Positions 7,523 to 16,231 of a stretch of DNA of 64,000 bases are shown one piece after another; the first letter of the stretch is position 1; each line of letters begins with the position of its first letter. The position numbers were made by a program, and so were the translations under genes. Under the pieces are notes generated by a model. The model saw nothing but the letters and a program-made list of their open reading frames with translations. It searched no databases and was not told where the DNA came from. The DNA is from a virus. The stretch spans positions 1-64,000 of IMG/VR virus record IMGVR_UViG_3300037189_012019; one strand, given 5' to 3'.

Positions 7523-9209
7523 ATTTTTCTAGCTTAAATGTCCGCACATTTTGACATTCAATATACTGACTGCCATTACTTGTTTTAACTTTACCTACGC
7601 CGCATACAACATCATAATCATGATATGCTACTGGTCCCTTGACCAATAAGTCAATATATTTTCCGTTGTCAATTCCGAGTGTAAGAAAGGTAATGTATTT
7701 CCCGCCTTCTCCCTTAAATACACGACCATTGGCAACAAGACCAGCAAATTCAAAACGGTCAAGATATTGATTAGCACAATAAAAACCTTGTAAAAAATCG
7801 GCATCACCCCACCATCCATATTTTCTATATTCATATATAGGGTCATTTAACAAACTATAATTATAACCTAGATCACGTAAATCCCAACCAGCACGTTTGG
7901 CTTCACATTTATAGACCCAACGACGATAACTGCCTTCACAGTGTTTAAGATATGCTGCCCAAAATGGTTTTGGGTTATGTGCTTTTTGATATGCTAATGC
8001 CCAAATCAATCGCCCAAGATTTACAGCATGTGCACGGCATAGTCCAAAGTTTCCAAGTTGATAAAGTTCATCTACAATTTCTGTCTTGTTTGGGTGTGTT
8101 CCCATACGGTGCATAAACTCATACACTTTTTCTTCATTCTTTTTTGCAAATGCACGGCGATACATATCTGCTTCATAGATATCACAACCAATAAGTTTGC
8201 TTATCTTTTTGATAGCATCATCTTCATAAACAATACTTTCTTCTAAACGCTGTTCTGTCCAATCGTGAAAGAAACTGGCTTTTTGGCGACCAGTAGTTGC
8301 AACAGGACGTATAAGCGCAGTAGCAAATACGCAATCACTACGTGACTTTGGCTGTATTGCACGAAACAATCGCCGCATTGCTGGTGATTCACCTTGTGTT
8401 ACGCCTAGCACATCACCATTACAAAGAAGTTTTACAGTTGCTTCATCATAATCAGGATAATCTTCTAAACCCATATTTGGTTCTATTTCATAAAGTTGAC
8501 TTAATCCACGATTAGCAAGTATATCAACTTTTAAGTGTTCAAGGTCTTCTACTTCATGTTTGTCTAATAGTATTTGATTATCAGCATTTATAAGACTTTT
8601 AGGTAGATTATGCTTGAACACAAGTATGCCACCACAGTGTTTGCTGATGGCTCGTTTCTTACCAAGCAACTTCTTTTCAATACGAATAGCTTCCCCTATG
8701 TCAATGTCAAGATCATCGTATTTGAAGTTACGAGGTAATTTTCCTTTTGCACCAAGTCGTCTTGCTGCTTCACGCTTGGCACTTTTTTCTTTAAATGTAA
8801 CATAGTTACTAATTCTTGCACTTTTACCAGGCCAACGTTTGAATATACGTTCCATAACTGTAGTTTGTGCCCAATGTGGATAGTCTATATCAATGTCTGG
8901 TAAATCATCACGGTGCGGATTTAAAAATCGTGAAAGTGGTATATCCCATTTTATAGGATCAACATCTGTAATACCTAATGCCCAACAAACAAGACTACTG
9001 CCTGCACTACCACGTGTCATGTGTGGTAAGTCATTAGTCATATCTAATATTTCACGGATTTGTAAGAAGTATTCTGTAAAGCGTAGACCCAGTATGATTT
9101 CTATTTCTTCAACAAGTCGGTCACTATACGCCGCATCATCTGGTATTTGTCGTCTAAATTGTTTTAGTAATTGTTCGCATTGTGCCTGTGCGTTTTCTGG
9201 TAGTTTCAT
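7509..9209 (-). CDS. DnaE-like DNA polymerase III alpha lacking PHP domain
   Basis: About 566 residues. Conserved blocks run in DnaE order: RGSAGSSLVCWALGI (RGSAAGSLVAY motif), LPDIDIDYPH (two catalytic Asp), KHCGGILV, EHLKVDIL (third Asp), GVTQGESPAMR, TALIRPV, EADMYRRAFAKK and LCRAHAVNLGRL, ending in an OB-fold (GGKYITFLTLGIDNG). The N-terminal PHP domain (about 300 residues) is missing, so no PHP proofreading is expected. I chose ATG 9209, preceded by AAAGGG, over the upstream start at 9257. It could be an accessory or main polymerase; a B-family polymerase may lie outside this window. It is convergent with the helicase. Confidence 0.82.
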   Translation of the reverse strand: MKLPENAQAQCEQLLKQFRRQIPDDAAYSDRLVEEIEIILGLRFTEYFLQIREILDMTNDLPHMTRGSAGSSLVCWALGITDVDPIKWDIPLSRFLNPHRDDLPDIDIDYPHWAQTTVMERIFKRWPGKSARISNYVTFKEKSAKREAARRLGAKGKLPRNFKYDDLDIDIGEAIRIEKKLLGKKRAISKHCGGILVFKHNLPKSLINADNQILLDKHEVEDLEHLKVDILANRGLSQLYEIEPNMGLEDYPDYDEATVKLLCNGDVLGVTQGESPAMRRLFRAIQPKSRSDCVFATALIRPVATTGRQKASFFHDWTEQRLEESIVYEDDAIKKISKLIGCDIYEADMYRRAFAKKNEEKVYEFMHRMGTHPNKTEIVDELYQLGNFGLCRAHAVNLGRLIWALAYQKAHNPKPFWAAYLKHCEGSYRRWVYKCEAKRAGWDLRDLGYNYSLLNDPIYEYRKYGWWGDADFLQGFYCANQYLDRFEFAGLVANGRVFKGEGGKYITFLTLGIDNGKYIDLLVKGPVAYHDYDVVCGVGKVKTSNGSQYIECQNVRTFKLEKFISA

Positions 9210-9283
9210 TGATTGCCCTTTATGCCTAAATGTGCCAATAATATAATAATTTATCATTTAAAAAATATCTTAAATAAAAAACA

Positions 9284-10081
9284 ATGACCATTCCAGAATT
9301 ACCTAATTTTATTGATTTAAAAGACTCTGATATAAATTGGACAAAATTCCATAATCAAATTGTTGTACTACTTGAAGAAGTTAAAAAATATACATCTACT
9401 AAAAAAATAAATTTAAAAACACACGATACTGCTTTATCTTTAAAAAAACAATTAGAAGGTCCAGTAAGAGACTTGGATGATGTAATTCATGATGAATTGA
9501 TGACAGTCGTAGAATTAGTTCAGCGTTTAGAAAATTTTAATGAAACCCAATATATTGATTATGAAAAAAATACTGATAGTTTTATTTCCATATTAGATGA
9601 TACTAAATTTCAATATATAAAAGAAACATTAGAAGAAATTCAAGCAATTACTAAAATAGATTTTCGTATGATCAAATGTGCTACTATGTTTCCTCATACA
9701 ATGTATGATTTTCATATTGATTCAAGTTTTGTAGCCTATCATTTACCAATTATTACCACTATTCCAGATTGTTTTTTTATAGAAGGTAATGCTGCTTATG
9801 TGATGAATGATACTAAAAAATTATATAAATTAAATACGGGTGTGTTGCATAGTGCATTTAATGCATCAAGAAAAAAAAGATTACACTTGCTTTTTGCTCC
9901 TAAAAATTTAGAAATTATAAATCCCAAATCAATATCTAATGAAAATTTTTTATTGTATAGAGATGAAATTATTGAAAAAGCAAATAATAAATTAAGCCAA
10001 ATATCTAAAACTGAATTTTTGTATAATAAAGATTTTTATACCACAGTTGGAAATGCTATTAAAAAACTTAAAAATTGTTAA
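9284..10081 (+). CDS. Putative aspartyl/asparaginyl hydroxylase-like 2OG-Fe(II) oxygenase
   Basis: The N-terminal 110 residues are helical and charged. The C-terminal part has the order of the aspartyl/asparaginyl beta-hydroxylase family: MYDFHIDSS (HxD iron ligands), HLPI, a beta region, then GVLHSAFNASRKKRLHLLF (second His ligand and the Arg that binds 2-oxoglutarate). A TTAAATA element at 9270-9276 lies just before the ATG. Four bases separate it from the next radical SAM gene, so the two are probably co-expressed and may modify the same target. Such oxygenases are frequent in marine T4-like phages; the substrate is unknown. Confidence 0.65.
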   Translation: MTIPELPNFIDLKDSDINWTKFHNQIVVLLEEVKKYTSTKKINLKTHDTALSLKKQLEGPVRDLDDVIHDELMTVVELVQRLENFNETQYIDYEKNTDSFISILDDTKFQYIKETLEEIQAITKIDFRMIKCATMFPHTMYDFHIDSSFVAYHLPIITTIPDCFFIEGNAAYVMNDTKKLYKLNTGVLHSAFNASRKKRLHLLFAPKNLEIINPKSISNENFLLYRDEIIEKANNKLSQISKTEFLYNKDFYTTVGNAIKKLKNC

Positions 10082-10085
10082 AAAC

Positions 10086-11099
10086 ATGATAACTTATCAA
10101 AATATTAAACATTTACATATGGAATTTAGTTCACTATGTAATGCAAGATGTCCTCTTTGTCCAAGAAACTTATTTGGTTATCCATATAATAGTGGTTATG
10201 AAGAAACAAATTTATCACTTGATTTAATTAAAAAATCATTCTCGTCACAATTTATTAACCAACTTCAACGGGGCATACTAGTTAATGGAAACTTTGGTGA
10301 TTTTACTGCTAATTTAGAATCTATACAAATATTAGATTATTTTAAATCGTGTTATTCAAAATTAATAATAGATATAAGTACAAATGGCAGCGCAAGAAAT
10401 GCAGATTTTTGGCACGATCTTGGTAAATTTTCAAATACTGAAATTCAATTTTGTTTAGATGGATTAGAAGATACTCACGCACTGTATCGTCAAGATACAA
10501 ATTTTAATAAAATACTTCAAAATGCAAAGACATACATAGATGCTGGCGGTGTTGCTATTTGGAAGATGATACGTTTTGAGCATAATTTACACCAAATTGA
10601 AGAAGCAGAAAAACTTTCTAAAAAATTAGGATTTAAAGAATTTTGTTTAATAGATCATGGTCGCAATACTGGTCCAGTATTTGATCGCAGTGGTAAATTA
10701 GTTCATGTTATGGGTAAACATGATGGATTTACAAATATTGAAGATATAATTCGCTTTCAGCAAGATCCAAACAAAACTTACTCTTATAAACCATATATTG
10801 TAGGTCTATACCATGATTGTTTCACAAAAAACCATAATTCAATTTATATTGCTGCAAATGGATTAGTTTATCCATGTTGTTATATGGGGTTTAATCCTTT
10901 AACTTATAAGCAAGGATTTAATGGATTTATTAATCGTCAAATTAAACCATTAGTAAAAAATAATAGTTTACATGAATATGACTTAGAAACGTGCATAAAA
11001 TGGTTTAATACCGTTGAAAGTGCATGGACAAAAGATAGCTATGAAAACGGTAGATTAATCCAATGTGATCAAGTCTGTGGTAAATTAGAAACTGTTTAA
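10086..11099 (+). CDS. Radical SAM enzyme with SPASM-like C-terminus
   Basis: The CNARCPLC motif (residues about 18-25) provides the radical SAM cluster; a distal AANGLVYPCCYMGF block resembles the SPASM/twitch entry motif, and more cysteines follow near the C-terminus (QCDQVCGK). An upstream in-frame ATG at 10047 lies inside the previous gene; ATG 10086, 4 nt after that gene's stop, is the likely start. It is AT-rich like the radical SAM gene at 4862 but not closely similar to it. Probably modifies a peptide or cofactor; unknown substrate. Confidence 0.8.
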   Translation: MITYQNIKHLHMEFSSLCNARCPLCPRNLFGYPYNSGYEETNLSLDLIKKSFSSQFINQLQRGILVNGNFGDFTANLESIQILDYFKSCYSKLIIDISTNGSARNADFWHDLGKFSNTEIQFCLDGLEDTHALYRQDTNFNKILQNAKTYIDAGGVAIWKMIRFEHNLHQIEEAEKLSKKLGFKEFCLIDHGRNTGPVFDRSGKLVHVMGKHDGFTNIEDIIRFQQDPNKTYSYKPYIVGLYHDCFTKNHNSIYIAANGLVYPCCYMGFNPLTYKQGFNGFINRQIKPLVKNNSLHEYDLETCIKWFNTVESAWTKDSYENGRLIQCDQVCGKLETV

Positions 11100-11105
11100 A
11101 ATACC

Positions 11106-11112
11106 CTAAATA
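11106..11112 (+). promoter_or_regulatory. T4-type late promoter
   Basis: CTAAATA; predicted +1 near 11118, upstream of the small TTG-started gene at 11130, with a TTTTGGAG ribosome-binding site overlapping +1. Confidence 0.5.
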
Positions 11113-11129
11113 ATTTTGGAGTAAGTAAT

Positions 11130-11378
11130 TTGCGTAAACAATCTCGCAGTATTCTTGATGAATTAAGCCATATGTCAATAGGCAAAGATAGTGGACACGT
11201 CCTTGAAAGTCGTGCCAATCATATCATTAATAGTGCTATTAATTTAATTAATCAACTACGTGAAACATATGATACTCCAGAGGCAGAAGAACTTGAACGT
11301 AGATTGTTGAATAGCATACGCACCCAAGAACCAGCCAAATTTTTACGTGGATTGAGAAGAATAAATGAGAGCAAGTGA
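11130..11378 (+). CDS. Small hypothetical late protein
   Basis: An 82-residue protein beginning at TTG, 8 nt after GGAG. It is highly charged and helical, without membrane segments. A late promoter sits just upstream and the 3' end overlaps the next gene by 14 nt. Virion or assembly function is likely only by context. Confidence 0.55.
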   Translation: MRKQSRSILDELSHMSIGKDSGHVLESRANHIINSAINLINQLRETYDTPEAEELERRLLNSIRTQEPAKFLRGLRRINESK

Positions 11379-12189
11379 ATTTATCTTTGAACTTACAAAT
11401 CCAAGTGATCCACCACCAAAATCTGGTGACCCAGAATTTGAAAAAAGTAGAGAATTTTTTGAGAAAGTAATTAAAACTGCTATAAAAGATTTTAATGATG
11501 AACTTAAATTTCTACAAAAAAATAATGTAGCTGAATATGATAGAAAAACAACAGATGAAGATAAACTGCGAAACGATCTAACCAATTCAGTAGTAGATTA
11601 TCTTTTATCAAAGGGTGCTGGTAACTTTGTTCCAAAAGATAAGTCAAATTTTATTTCAAAATTTACATTAAGGGCGAGTGAAGCAGAATTTAATGATACT
11701 ACAGGGGAAGTAATATTTAAAAATCCATTGCCAATTATAGCATTATCAAACCAAGCTACTACAAGCTGGTATGCTAATCGTAATGCAAGATTCACAAACC
11801 CAACATTATGGGCAAGATATCAAGGACCATCAAGCGGTTCAGTTGGAAGACGTGTTGCACCAATTGATCCTGCAGTTTCAAGAGATATTGAAACTATAAT
11901 AAAAACTACTGTTACAGATGAATCTTTCTGGAAAAATTTACTTAATAAAATAAGTTCAAATGATACAAAAAATCAAATTTATACTGTTCTTAATCAAGTT
12001 TACAAAACAGATGATTATATTCCAGAATTTCCAACAAAGGTAGCACCTATAGATGCAAGGGCAGCAAACTTACTTGCACGTGAATTAGGATTAACAGCGG
12101 TTGATGATACAGCTTTTTGGTTTGAATTTACTAAAAAATTAAATAGTAGACCAGAAATTATTATTCGTATTCTTAAAGATTATTACTAA
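11365..12189 (+). CDS. Hypothetical late protein, possibly structural
   Basis: A 274-residue protein starting MRASEF, an N-terminus of a type that I associate with virion-related proteins of T4-like marine phages. It has two similar C-terminal segments (RRVAPIDPAVSRDIETII and TKVAPIDARAANLLAREL), suggesting an internal duplication of a VAPID-containing module. No enzymatic motif is seen. It is co-transcribed with the preceding small gene. Confidence 0.55.
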   Translation: MRASEFIFELTNPSDPPPKSGDPEFEKSREFFEKVIKTAIKDFNDELKFLQKNNVAEYDRKTTDEDKLRNDLTNSVVDYLLSKGAGNFVPKDKSNFISKFTLRASEAEFNDTTGEVIFKNPLPIIALSNQATTSWYANRNARFTNPTLWARYQGPSSGSVGRRVAPIDPAVSRDIETIIKTTVTDESFWKNLLNKISSNDTKNQIYTVLNQVYKTDDYIPEFPTKVAPIDARAANLLARELGLTAVDDTAFWFEFTKKLNSRPEIIIRILKDYY

Positions 12190-12214
12190 TAAACAAGCAA
12201 CTTTTTCCAACAAT

Positions 12215-12222
12215 TATAAATA
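12215..12222 (+). promoter_or_regulatory. T4 late promoter, exact consensus
   Basis: TATAAATA, identical to the T4 late consensus; predicted +1 at 12228. The leader contains a small GCGT/ACGC stem (12229-12244) and a TTTTGGAG ribosome-binding site before ATG 12263. Confidence 0.8.
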
Positions 12223-12262
12223 CATGTAGCGTATTAATAAACGCATATTTTGGAGTATTAAA

Positions 12263-12697
12263 ATGGCAGATTTTTATCGTGTAAATGGTAACGTTGGTCT
12301 TGTCGGTGACGGCAAGGGCTTTATCAGCACAGCAGCAGGTGCAAGTTTCATTGGTAAGCAACCAGTAGCTCTTGCAGGTTATATTGCAGGTTCTGGTGGT
12401 GCAGCAACCGATCTTACAAGCGAACTTGGTGTAAACCTTGGTGTTGAAGGTATCTTGAAGACACTTTCAGCAAACATTACAGTTCTTGCATACCAAATTG
12501 AAACAGGTAGTGGTGGTAACATCAGTCTTCTTCTTGAAGGTGCAGCAGGTATTGCATCAACTGACGCTGGTATTGCATCAGCAGTTCAGGCAATTGTTCG
12601 TAACGGTGGTAACGGTAGTGGTTACTATGGTAACAACAGCACTAACGCAACTACTTCACTTTTCGTGAACAAGGGTTTCAAACTTTCATATATATAA
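12263..12697 (+). CDS. Small Gly/Ala-rich virion protein candidate
   Basis: A 144-residue, Gly/Ala/Ser/Asn-rich, nearly uncharged beta-type protein. It has a perfect late promoter, a strong ribosome-binding site and its own intrinsic terminator, i.e. a monocistronic late unit of the kind used for abundant virion proteins. It has no signal peptide. A decoration or tail-associated role is inferred from expression design and composition; I do not recognise the family. Confidence 0.6.
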   Translation: MADFYRVNGNVGLVGDGKGFISTAAGASFIGKQPVALAGYIAGSGGAATDLTSELGVNLGVEGILKTLSANITVLAYQIETGSGGNISLLLEGAAGIASTDAGIASAVQAIVRNGGNGSGYYGNNSTNATTSLFVNKGFKLSYI

Positions 12698-12720
12698 TAG
12701 TATGTGAATATAGTAGAATC

Positions 12721-12748
12721 AAGGGCGGTATTTTTACCGCCCTTTTTT
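12721..12748 (+). terminator. Intrinsic terminator, bidirectional form
   Basis: AAGGGCGGTA (12721-12730), 4-nt loop, TACCGCCCTT (12735-12744) then T-run; perfect 10-bp stem. Confidence 0.9.
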
Positions 12749-12765
12749 ATTGTCTATATACTCTT

Positions 12766-13113
12766 ATGATACGTTGTTTAACACTTATAGATTTAGGAAC
12801 TGAAACAAATCCAAATAAAAATTGGATTTCACTTATGCAATCTATAAGTCTGTATTGCAATTTTGAAATACAAAATTTTCCTAAAAAAATTCATAGAGAT
12901 TTAAATGGGTTGGACTTTGGAAAAACCTATAACGGATTCCATAATGTATGGATATTTGATTTTAATGCAACTGAAAATATAAACATCGCTGAACTTGAAA
13001 AAATAGTGCAACATTTACCGATTATATCTGGACTTAATGAAACAATTAATTTTGACATAAAGTGTGCCTTGATAGACAGTGAACATAAAAACACCCACTT
13101 TTTAATGATTTAA
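12766..13113 (+). CDS. Hypothetical protein
   Basis: A 115-residue protein after the terminator, preceded by an AT-rich TATATA-like element (12755-12760) but no clear Shine-Dalgarno. Contents are mixed alpha/beta with no motif I know. Confidence 0.5.
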   Translation: MIRCLTLIDLGTETNPNKNWISLMQSISLYCNFEIQNFPKKIHRDLNGLDFGKTYNGFHNVWIFDFNATENINIAELEKIVQHLPIISGLNETINFDIKCALIDSEHKNTHFLMI

Positions 13114-13119
13114 CCATAT

Positions 13120-13127
13120 TATAAATA
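13120..13127 (+). promoter_or_regulatory. T4 late promoter, exact consensus
   Basis: TATAAATA; predicted +1 near 13133, just before the TTTGGAG ribosome-binding site of the holin-like gene. A TTGCACTGC nonamer (13130-13138), also found twice at the 51.2 kb late promoter, lies directly downstream. Confidence 0.75.
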
Positions 13128-13152
13128 CTTTGCACTGCATTTGGAGCTAAAA

Positions 13153-13428
13153 GTGGTTACTAAAGTTTATGAAAATGAGCGTGAAAGTTTAGAAGCACAC
13201 GTTGATCTTTGTGCAGAGCGTTATGAAAGAATGGATGAAAAAATGAATACTATGGAAACAAGACTTCTTAAAGTTGAATCCATAGTCAGCGAGATCAAAA
13301 ATATGTTGATCGAGAAAGAAACTATGGCTTATAAAAAACTCGTTGGCTTGGGAATTGGCATTATTGGCTCACTACTAACAGCCCTATTAGGGTTGATACT
13401 TTATATTGCGAAAAATCCGCACTTATAA
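13153..13428 (+). CDS. XhlA/holin-like coiled coil with C-terminal membrane helix
   Basis: About 91 residues: a charged coiled-coil region (residues about 5-60) followed by one hydrophobic segment (LVGLGIGIIGSLLTALLGLILYIA) and a short tail. This layout matches the XhlA/hemolysin family and some holins. TTG 13141 could start it, but that codon lies in the TTTGGAG ribosome-binding site; GTG 13153 is correctly spaced from it. It may work with the SleB-like or CHAP cell-wall enzymes, although it is not adjacent to them. Confidence 0.6.
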   Translation: MVTKVYENERESLEAHVDLCAERYERMDEKMNTMETRLLKVESIVSEIKNMLIEKETMAYKKLVGLGIGIIGSLLTALLGLILYIAKNPHL

Positions 13429-13457
13429 TTGACAATTACATCGCTGTTTGATAAAAT
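13429..13457 (+). promoter_or_regulatory. Sigma70-type promoter, predicted leaderless
   Basis: TTGACA (13429-13434), 17-nt spacer, TAAAAT (13452-13457); ATG of the next gene at 13464, 7 nt after the -10 box. Confidence 0.75.
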
Positions 13458-13463
13458 ACTTGT

Positions 13464-13898
13464 ATGAACAGCGAAAAACAGCAATTCAACAAAATAGCAA
13501 AGTTTATCACTGATTCTTATAATGATATGTCTAAACGTGGAAATATCATTGTAAAATCGGTAGGTAATACTTTTGTGGTTAATGATATTAAAATCAAGAA
13601 TAGCAATGGTGTCTGGAATGTTGAAAGGGGCAAAGCTACAATTTCTACTTTCAAACAACGCCGTATTGCTATACTATTTGCAGCATTAGTTTGCAAAAAA
13701 CGATATACCGATTCACATAAAATGGTAGCGTATGACCACCAAATGGACATGCTATTGGATGACAAAGAACGTTTTAAACGTAGACTAAAAACAAAATATA
13801 ATCCAATCTTGGATGATAGATTAGAAAATGTAGAAACTAACCTTGATTTGTTAGAACAACAGTTGAGAGAATTAGAAAAAAGTCTGTCTTTGCAATAA
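13464..13898 (+). CDS. Hypothetical basic protein with coiled-coil C-terminus
   Basis: A 144-residue Lys/Arg-rich protein ending in a leucine-heptad stretch (LDLLEQQLRELEKSLSL). No known motif; basic character suits nucleic-acid binding. Its ATG coincides with the predicted +1 of a sigma70-like promoter, so it is expected to be early and leaderless, unlike the late genes on both sides. Confidence 0.6.
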   Translation: MNSEKQQFNKIAKFITDSYNDMSKRGNIIVKSVGNTFVVNDIKIKNSNGVWNVERGKATISTFKQRRIAILFAALVCKKRYTDSHKMVAYDHQMDMLLDDKERFKRRLKTKYNPILDDRLENVETNLDLLEQQLRELEKSLSLQ

Positions 13899-13901
13899 AT
13901 A
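13894..13901 (+). promoter_or_regulatory. T4-type late promoter
   Basis: AATAAATA overlapping the preceding stop codon; predicted +1 near 13907, followed by an AAGGAC ribosome-binding site before ATG 13922. Confidence 0.5.
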
Positions 13902-13921
13902 ACTTAAACAAGGACATTACA

Positions 13922-14842
13922 ATGTTTGTTAAAGAATTTAATAATTTTTCTGCCGTAGAACTTAATAAGCAATTAGAGAAAGTTTACAAGTGGCAACTTA
14001 ATCTTGACAGTTTAACAGAAGGCAGTGTTAACCAAATGCTTTCAACTGTTCAAAGCACAATTAACACAATTCGTAAAAGTTCACAAGTGCATCATGCAGA
14101 ACGTAATCCAAAATATATGGAAGCTGTTATGGTAACTAAAGTCCTTGAAACATGGAAGAATGAAATGGCAGCAGGTCGCAAAGCACTCGCAGAAAAGATG
14201 ATCGCAATTAATGAATATTGCACAACCCAACTCAACGAACGTGAGTTGACACCAGGCGAAACAAAGAAGAAAGAACACTTTGTTAAGTCACTTAAAAAGC
14301 GTGGTGGTGATTTTGAAAAGCGTTATGGTAAGCGTGGTAAGGAAGTTATGTATGCCACTGCTACAAAGATGGCAAAGAACGAAAGTATTGTTCTGCCACC
14401 AGCATTAACAGAAGGTGAAATTGAACAGGCTCGTGTTACTATGGCTGCACGTGACCTTGCTGATACAGTCCAAGATATTGTTGAAAAGATCAGCACTATG
14501 CAAAACGAACAACTTCCAGCACTTGTAAGTGCAATGAAGGATGAAATTGGCATGGAACAAGCTAATTCATTTAATGATTCAACCAAGCAAGTTCTACAAG
14601 GATTGCTTGATAGTGCAAACACCGCACGTGACACACTTGATAATGCAGCACGTGGTGTTTATGGCGCACAACCAATGGGTGCCGCACCAGTTGGTGATTT
14701 AGGTGGAGCACCTGCTCCTACTGCTGAACCAGCAAGTGATATTGATGCAGCACCAATGCCTCCACGTGATGGTGGCGATTTGGACACTGCTGATAGTGCC
14801 GCTGGCGGAACTGCTGAATTGGGTCGTGGTAAGAGAGTTTAA
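13922..14842 (+). CDS. Putative virion/prohead protein with KEVMYATATKMA motif
   Basis: 306 residues: a helical N-terminal half, a basic patch with the motif RYGKRGKEVMYATATKMA (near residue 140), a second helical region and a Pro/Ala/Gly/Asp-rich disordered tail. I recall this ATATKMA motif recurring in structural proteins of T4-like cyanophages and pelagiphages, but no function is known to me. A late promoter precedes it and the next gene begins 2 nt after its stop. A core or internal head protein is plausible. Confidence 0.55.
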   Translation: MFVKEFNNFSAVELNKQLEKVYKWQLNLDSLTEGSVNQMLSTVQSTINTIRKSSQVHHAERNPKYMEAVMVTKVLETWKNEMAAGRKALAEKMIAINEYCTTQLNERELTPGETKKKEHFVKSLKKRGGDFEKRYGKRGKEVMYATATKMAKNESIVLPPALTEGEIEQARVTMAARDLADTVQDIVEKISTMQNEQLPALVSAMKDEIGMEQANSFNDSTKQVLQGLLDSANTARDTLDNAARGVYGAQPMGAAPVGDLGGAPAPTAEPASDIDAAPMPPRDGGDLDTADSAAGGTAELGRGKRV

Positions 14843-14844
14843 TA

Positions 14845-15267
14845 ATGAAACTCTTGGAAGTTGCACCAGATTTTGTTCGTAGTCAAGTAGGAACCTTGAT
14901 GACAATTTTGCAGTATTTGCAAAATAAGACAGAACCTGGCACAAAAATTCCAATGCGCAACATTACAAATCTTATGAATAATGCTGGTTATAGTTTTAAC
15001 TGGGAAGCATTAGAAGGTTTGAAAAAACAATTTCCAGCACTTGATGAATTGATTGGTGATTCTAATGAAGATTATATCACCATTGGAAAAACAGAAGAAC
15101 CAGAACCTGAACCAGAAATGGATGCGGCAGCACAACAACCTGATTTAGCTGTGCCTCCACCTCCACTAGAACCAGAACCAGAACAAGGTGGTGCTCCAAT
15201 AGGTAATGGTCGTAGTCCAGAACGTGCAACGGTTGATAAAATGGCTGCACGTGCCTCACGTTTTTAA
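14845..15267 (+). CDS. Hypothetical late protein with Pro/Glu linker
   Basis: 140 residues: a folded N-terminal domain of about 75 residues, then an acidic proline-rich linker with EPEPEPE and PPPPLEPEPE runs and a short C-terminal segment (KMAARASRF). It follows the 306-residue protein with a 2-nt gap and shares its acidic, disordered tail design, suggesting partners in the same late structure. Confidence 0.5.
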   Translation: MKLLEVAPDFVRSQVGTLMTILQYLQNKTEPGTKIPMRNITNLMNNAGYSFNWEALEGLKKQFPALDELIGDSNEDYITIGKTEEPEPEPEMDAAAQQPDLAVPPPPLEPEPEQGGAPIGNGRSPERATVDKMAARASRF

Positions 15268-15268
15268 T

Positions 15269-15275
15269 CTAAATA
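15269..15275 (+). promoter_or_regulatory. T4-type late promoter, nearly leaderless
   Basis: CTAAATA; T4 spacing places +1 at 15281, one base from the ATG at 15280. Confidence 0.5.
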
Positions 15276-15279
15276 CCAC

Positions 15280-16212
15280 ATGCGCATTGGTGACTTAGAA
15301 CAACTTACAAAATTTCATGACAAGTTGAATCTTGATTTATGGGAAAACAATCGCCTTAAACCAGAAGTCCGTCTTGCATTGTTTAAGATTGCCAAAGCAT
15401 TTGTTGATTTTATAAACATTCCCAATTTACAATTAACTGATATTACAATAAGTGGTAGTAATGCAAGTTATAATTATAATGCAGACAGTGATATAGATTT
15501 ACATCTTGTTGCAGACGTAAATGGTCCATGTGAAGAAGACCTTGATCAATTGTTTATGGCTAAAAAAGGTGCATTTAACGACCAACATGATATAAGCATT
15601 TATGGACATGCCGTAGAAGTATATGTTCAACGCAGTGATGAAAAGCATATATCTAATGGAATTTACAGCATTTATAATAATAACTGGATTAAGTTTCCTA
15701 AAACAATTGTAGCTAATCCAGATACAACAAACATTCAAGACAAATTTGAACATCTACATGCTGAAATAGACCAAGCGGTAGAAAGCGGTGACCGTGCTAC
15801 TATTAAACGTTTAAAAGAACGTATTAAAAAACTTCGCCAAAGTGGATTAGAACGTGAAGGCGAATTTGGTGTTGAAAACCTTACATTTAAGTTGCTTCGT
15901 AATGAAGGTGATCTTGACAAACTAAATGACGCACATCTACAAGCAGTTGATAATGATTTAAGTTTAAGTGAAGGTAATGCCTTTAGTGGTGCTTTGAGAA
16001 CTGCACGTGAAAAAGGTTTAGATTACTTCATTGTTGATGGTAAAAAGTATAAAGTTAAAAAATCCATGCAGAAAATAATTGAAACATGGACTAAAAAATA
16101 TAAGAAAAGTATTAATTGCAGTCATCCAAAAGGTTTTAGCCAGAAAGCACATTGTGCTGGCAGACGTAAAAGACAAGCAGGTGGCAAAACAAAAAGCAAA
16201 AGTGTATCCTAA
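15280..16212 (+). CDS. Nucleotidyltransferase-domain protein with C-terminal CSHPKGF motif
   Basis: 310 residues. Residues about 58-75 contain the nucleotidyltransferase signature (SGSNASYNYNADSDIDLHLV, i.e. GS then DxD). The middle is helical and charged (an EREGEFG segment). The C-terminus carries SINCSHPKGFSQKAHCAGR plus a Lys/Arg tail, a Cys/His motif that I associate with several proteins of marine T4-like phages and that may be a zinc or targeting module. Substrate of the transferase is unknown. Confidence 0.65.
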   Translation: MRIGDLEQLTKFHDKLNLDLWENNRLKPEVRLALFKIAKAFVDFINIPNLQLTDITISGSNASYNYNADSDIDLHLVADVNGPCEEDLDQLFMAKKGAFNDQHDISIYGHAVEVYVQRSDEKHISNGIYSIYNNNWIKFPKTIVANPDTTNIQDKFEHLHAEIDQAVESGDRATIKRLKERIKKLRQSGLEREGEFGVENLTFKLLRNEGDLDKLNDAHLQAVDNDLSLSEGNAFSGALRTAREKGLDYFIVDGKKYKVKKSMQKIIETWTKKYKKSINCSHPKGFSQKAHCAGRRKRQAGGKTKSKSVS

Positions 16213-16215
16213 ATA
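16209..16215 (+). promoter_or_regulatory. T4-type late promoter
   Basis: CTAAATATT overlapping the stop of the previous gene; predicted +1 at 16221, 11 nt before ATG 16232. Confidence 0.5.
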
Positions 16216-16231
16216 TTAGTGGAAAAATAAT

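Noticed and set aside
7509-9257. Start of the DnaE-like gene at 9257
   Set aside because: Internal ATG 9209 has an AAAGGG site in correct spacing and the first 16 residues look non-conserved.
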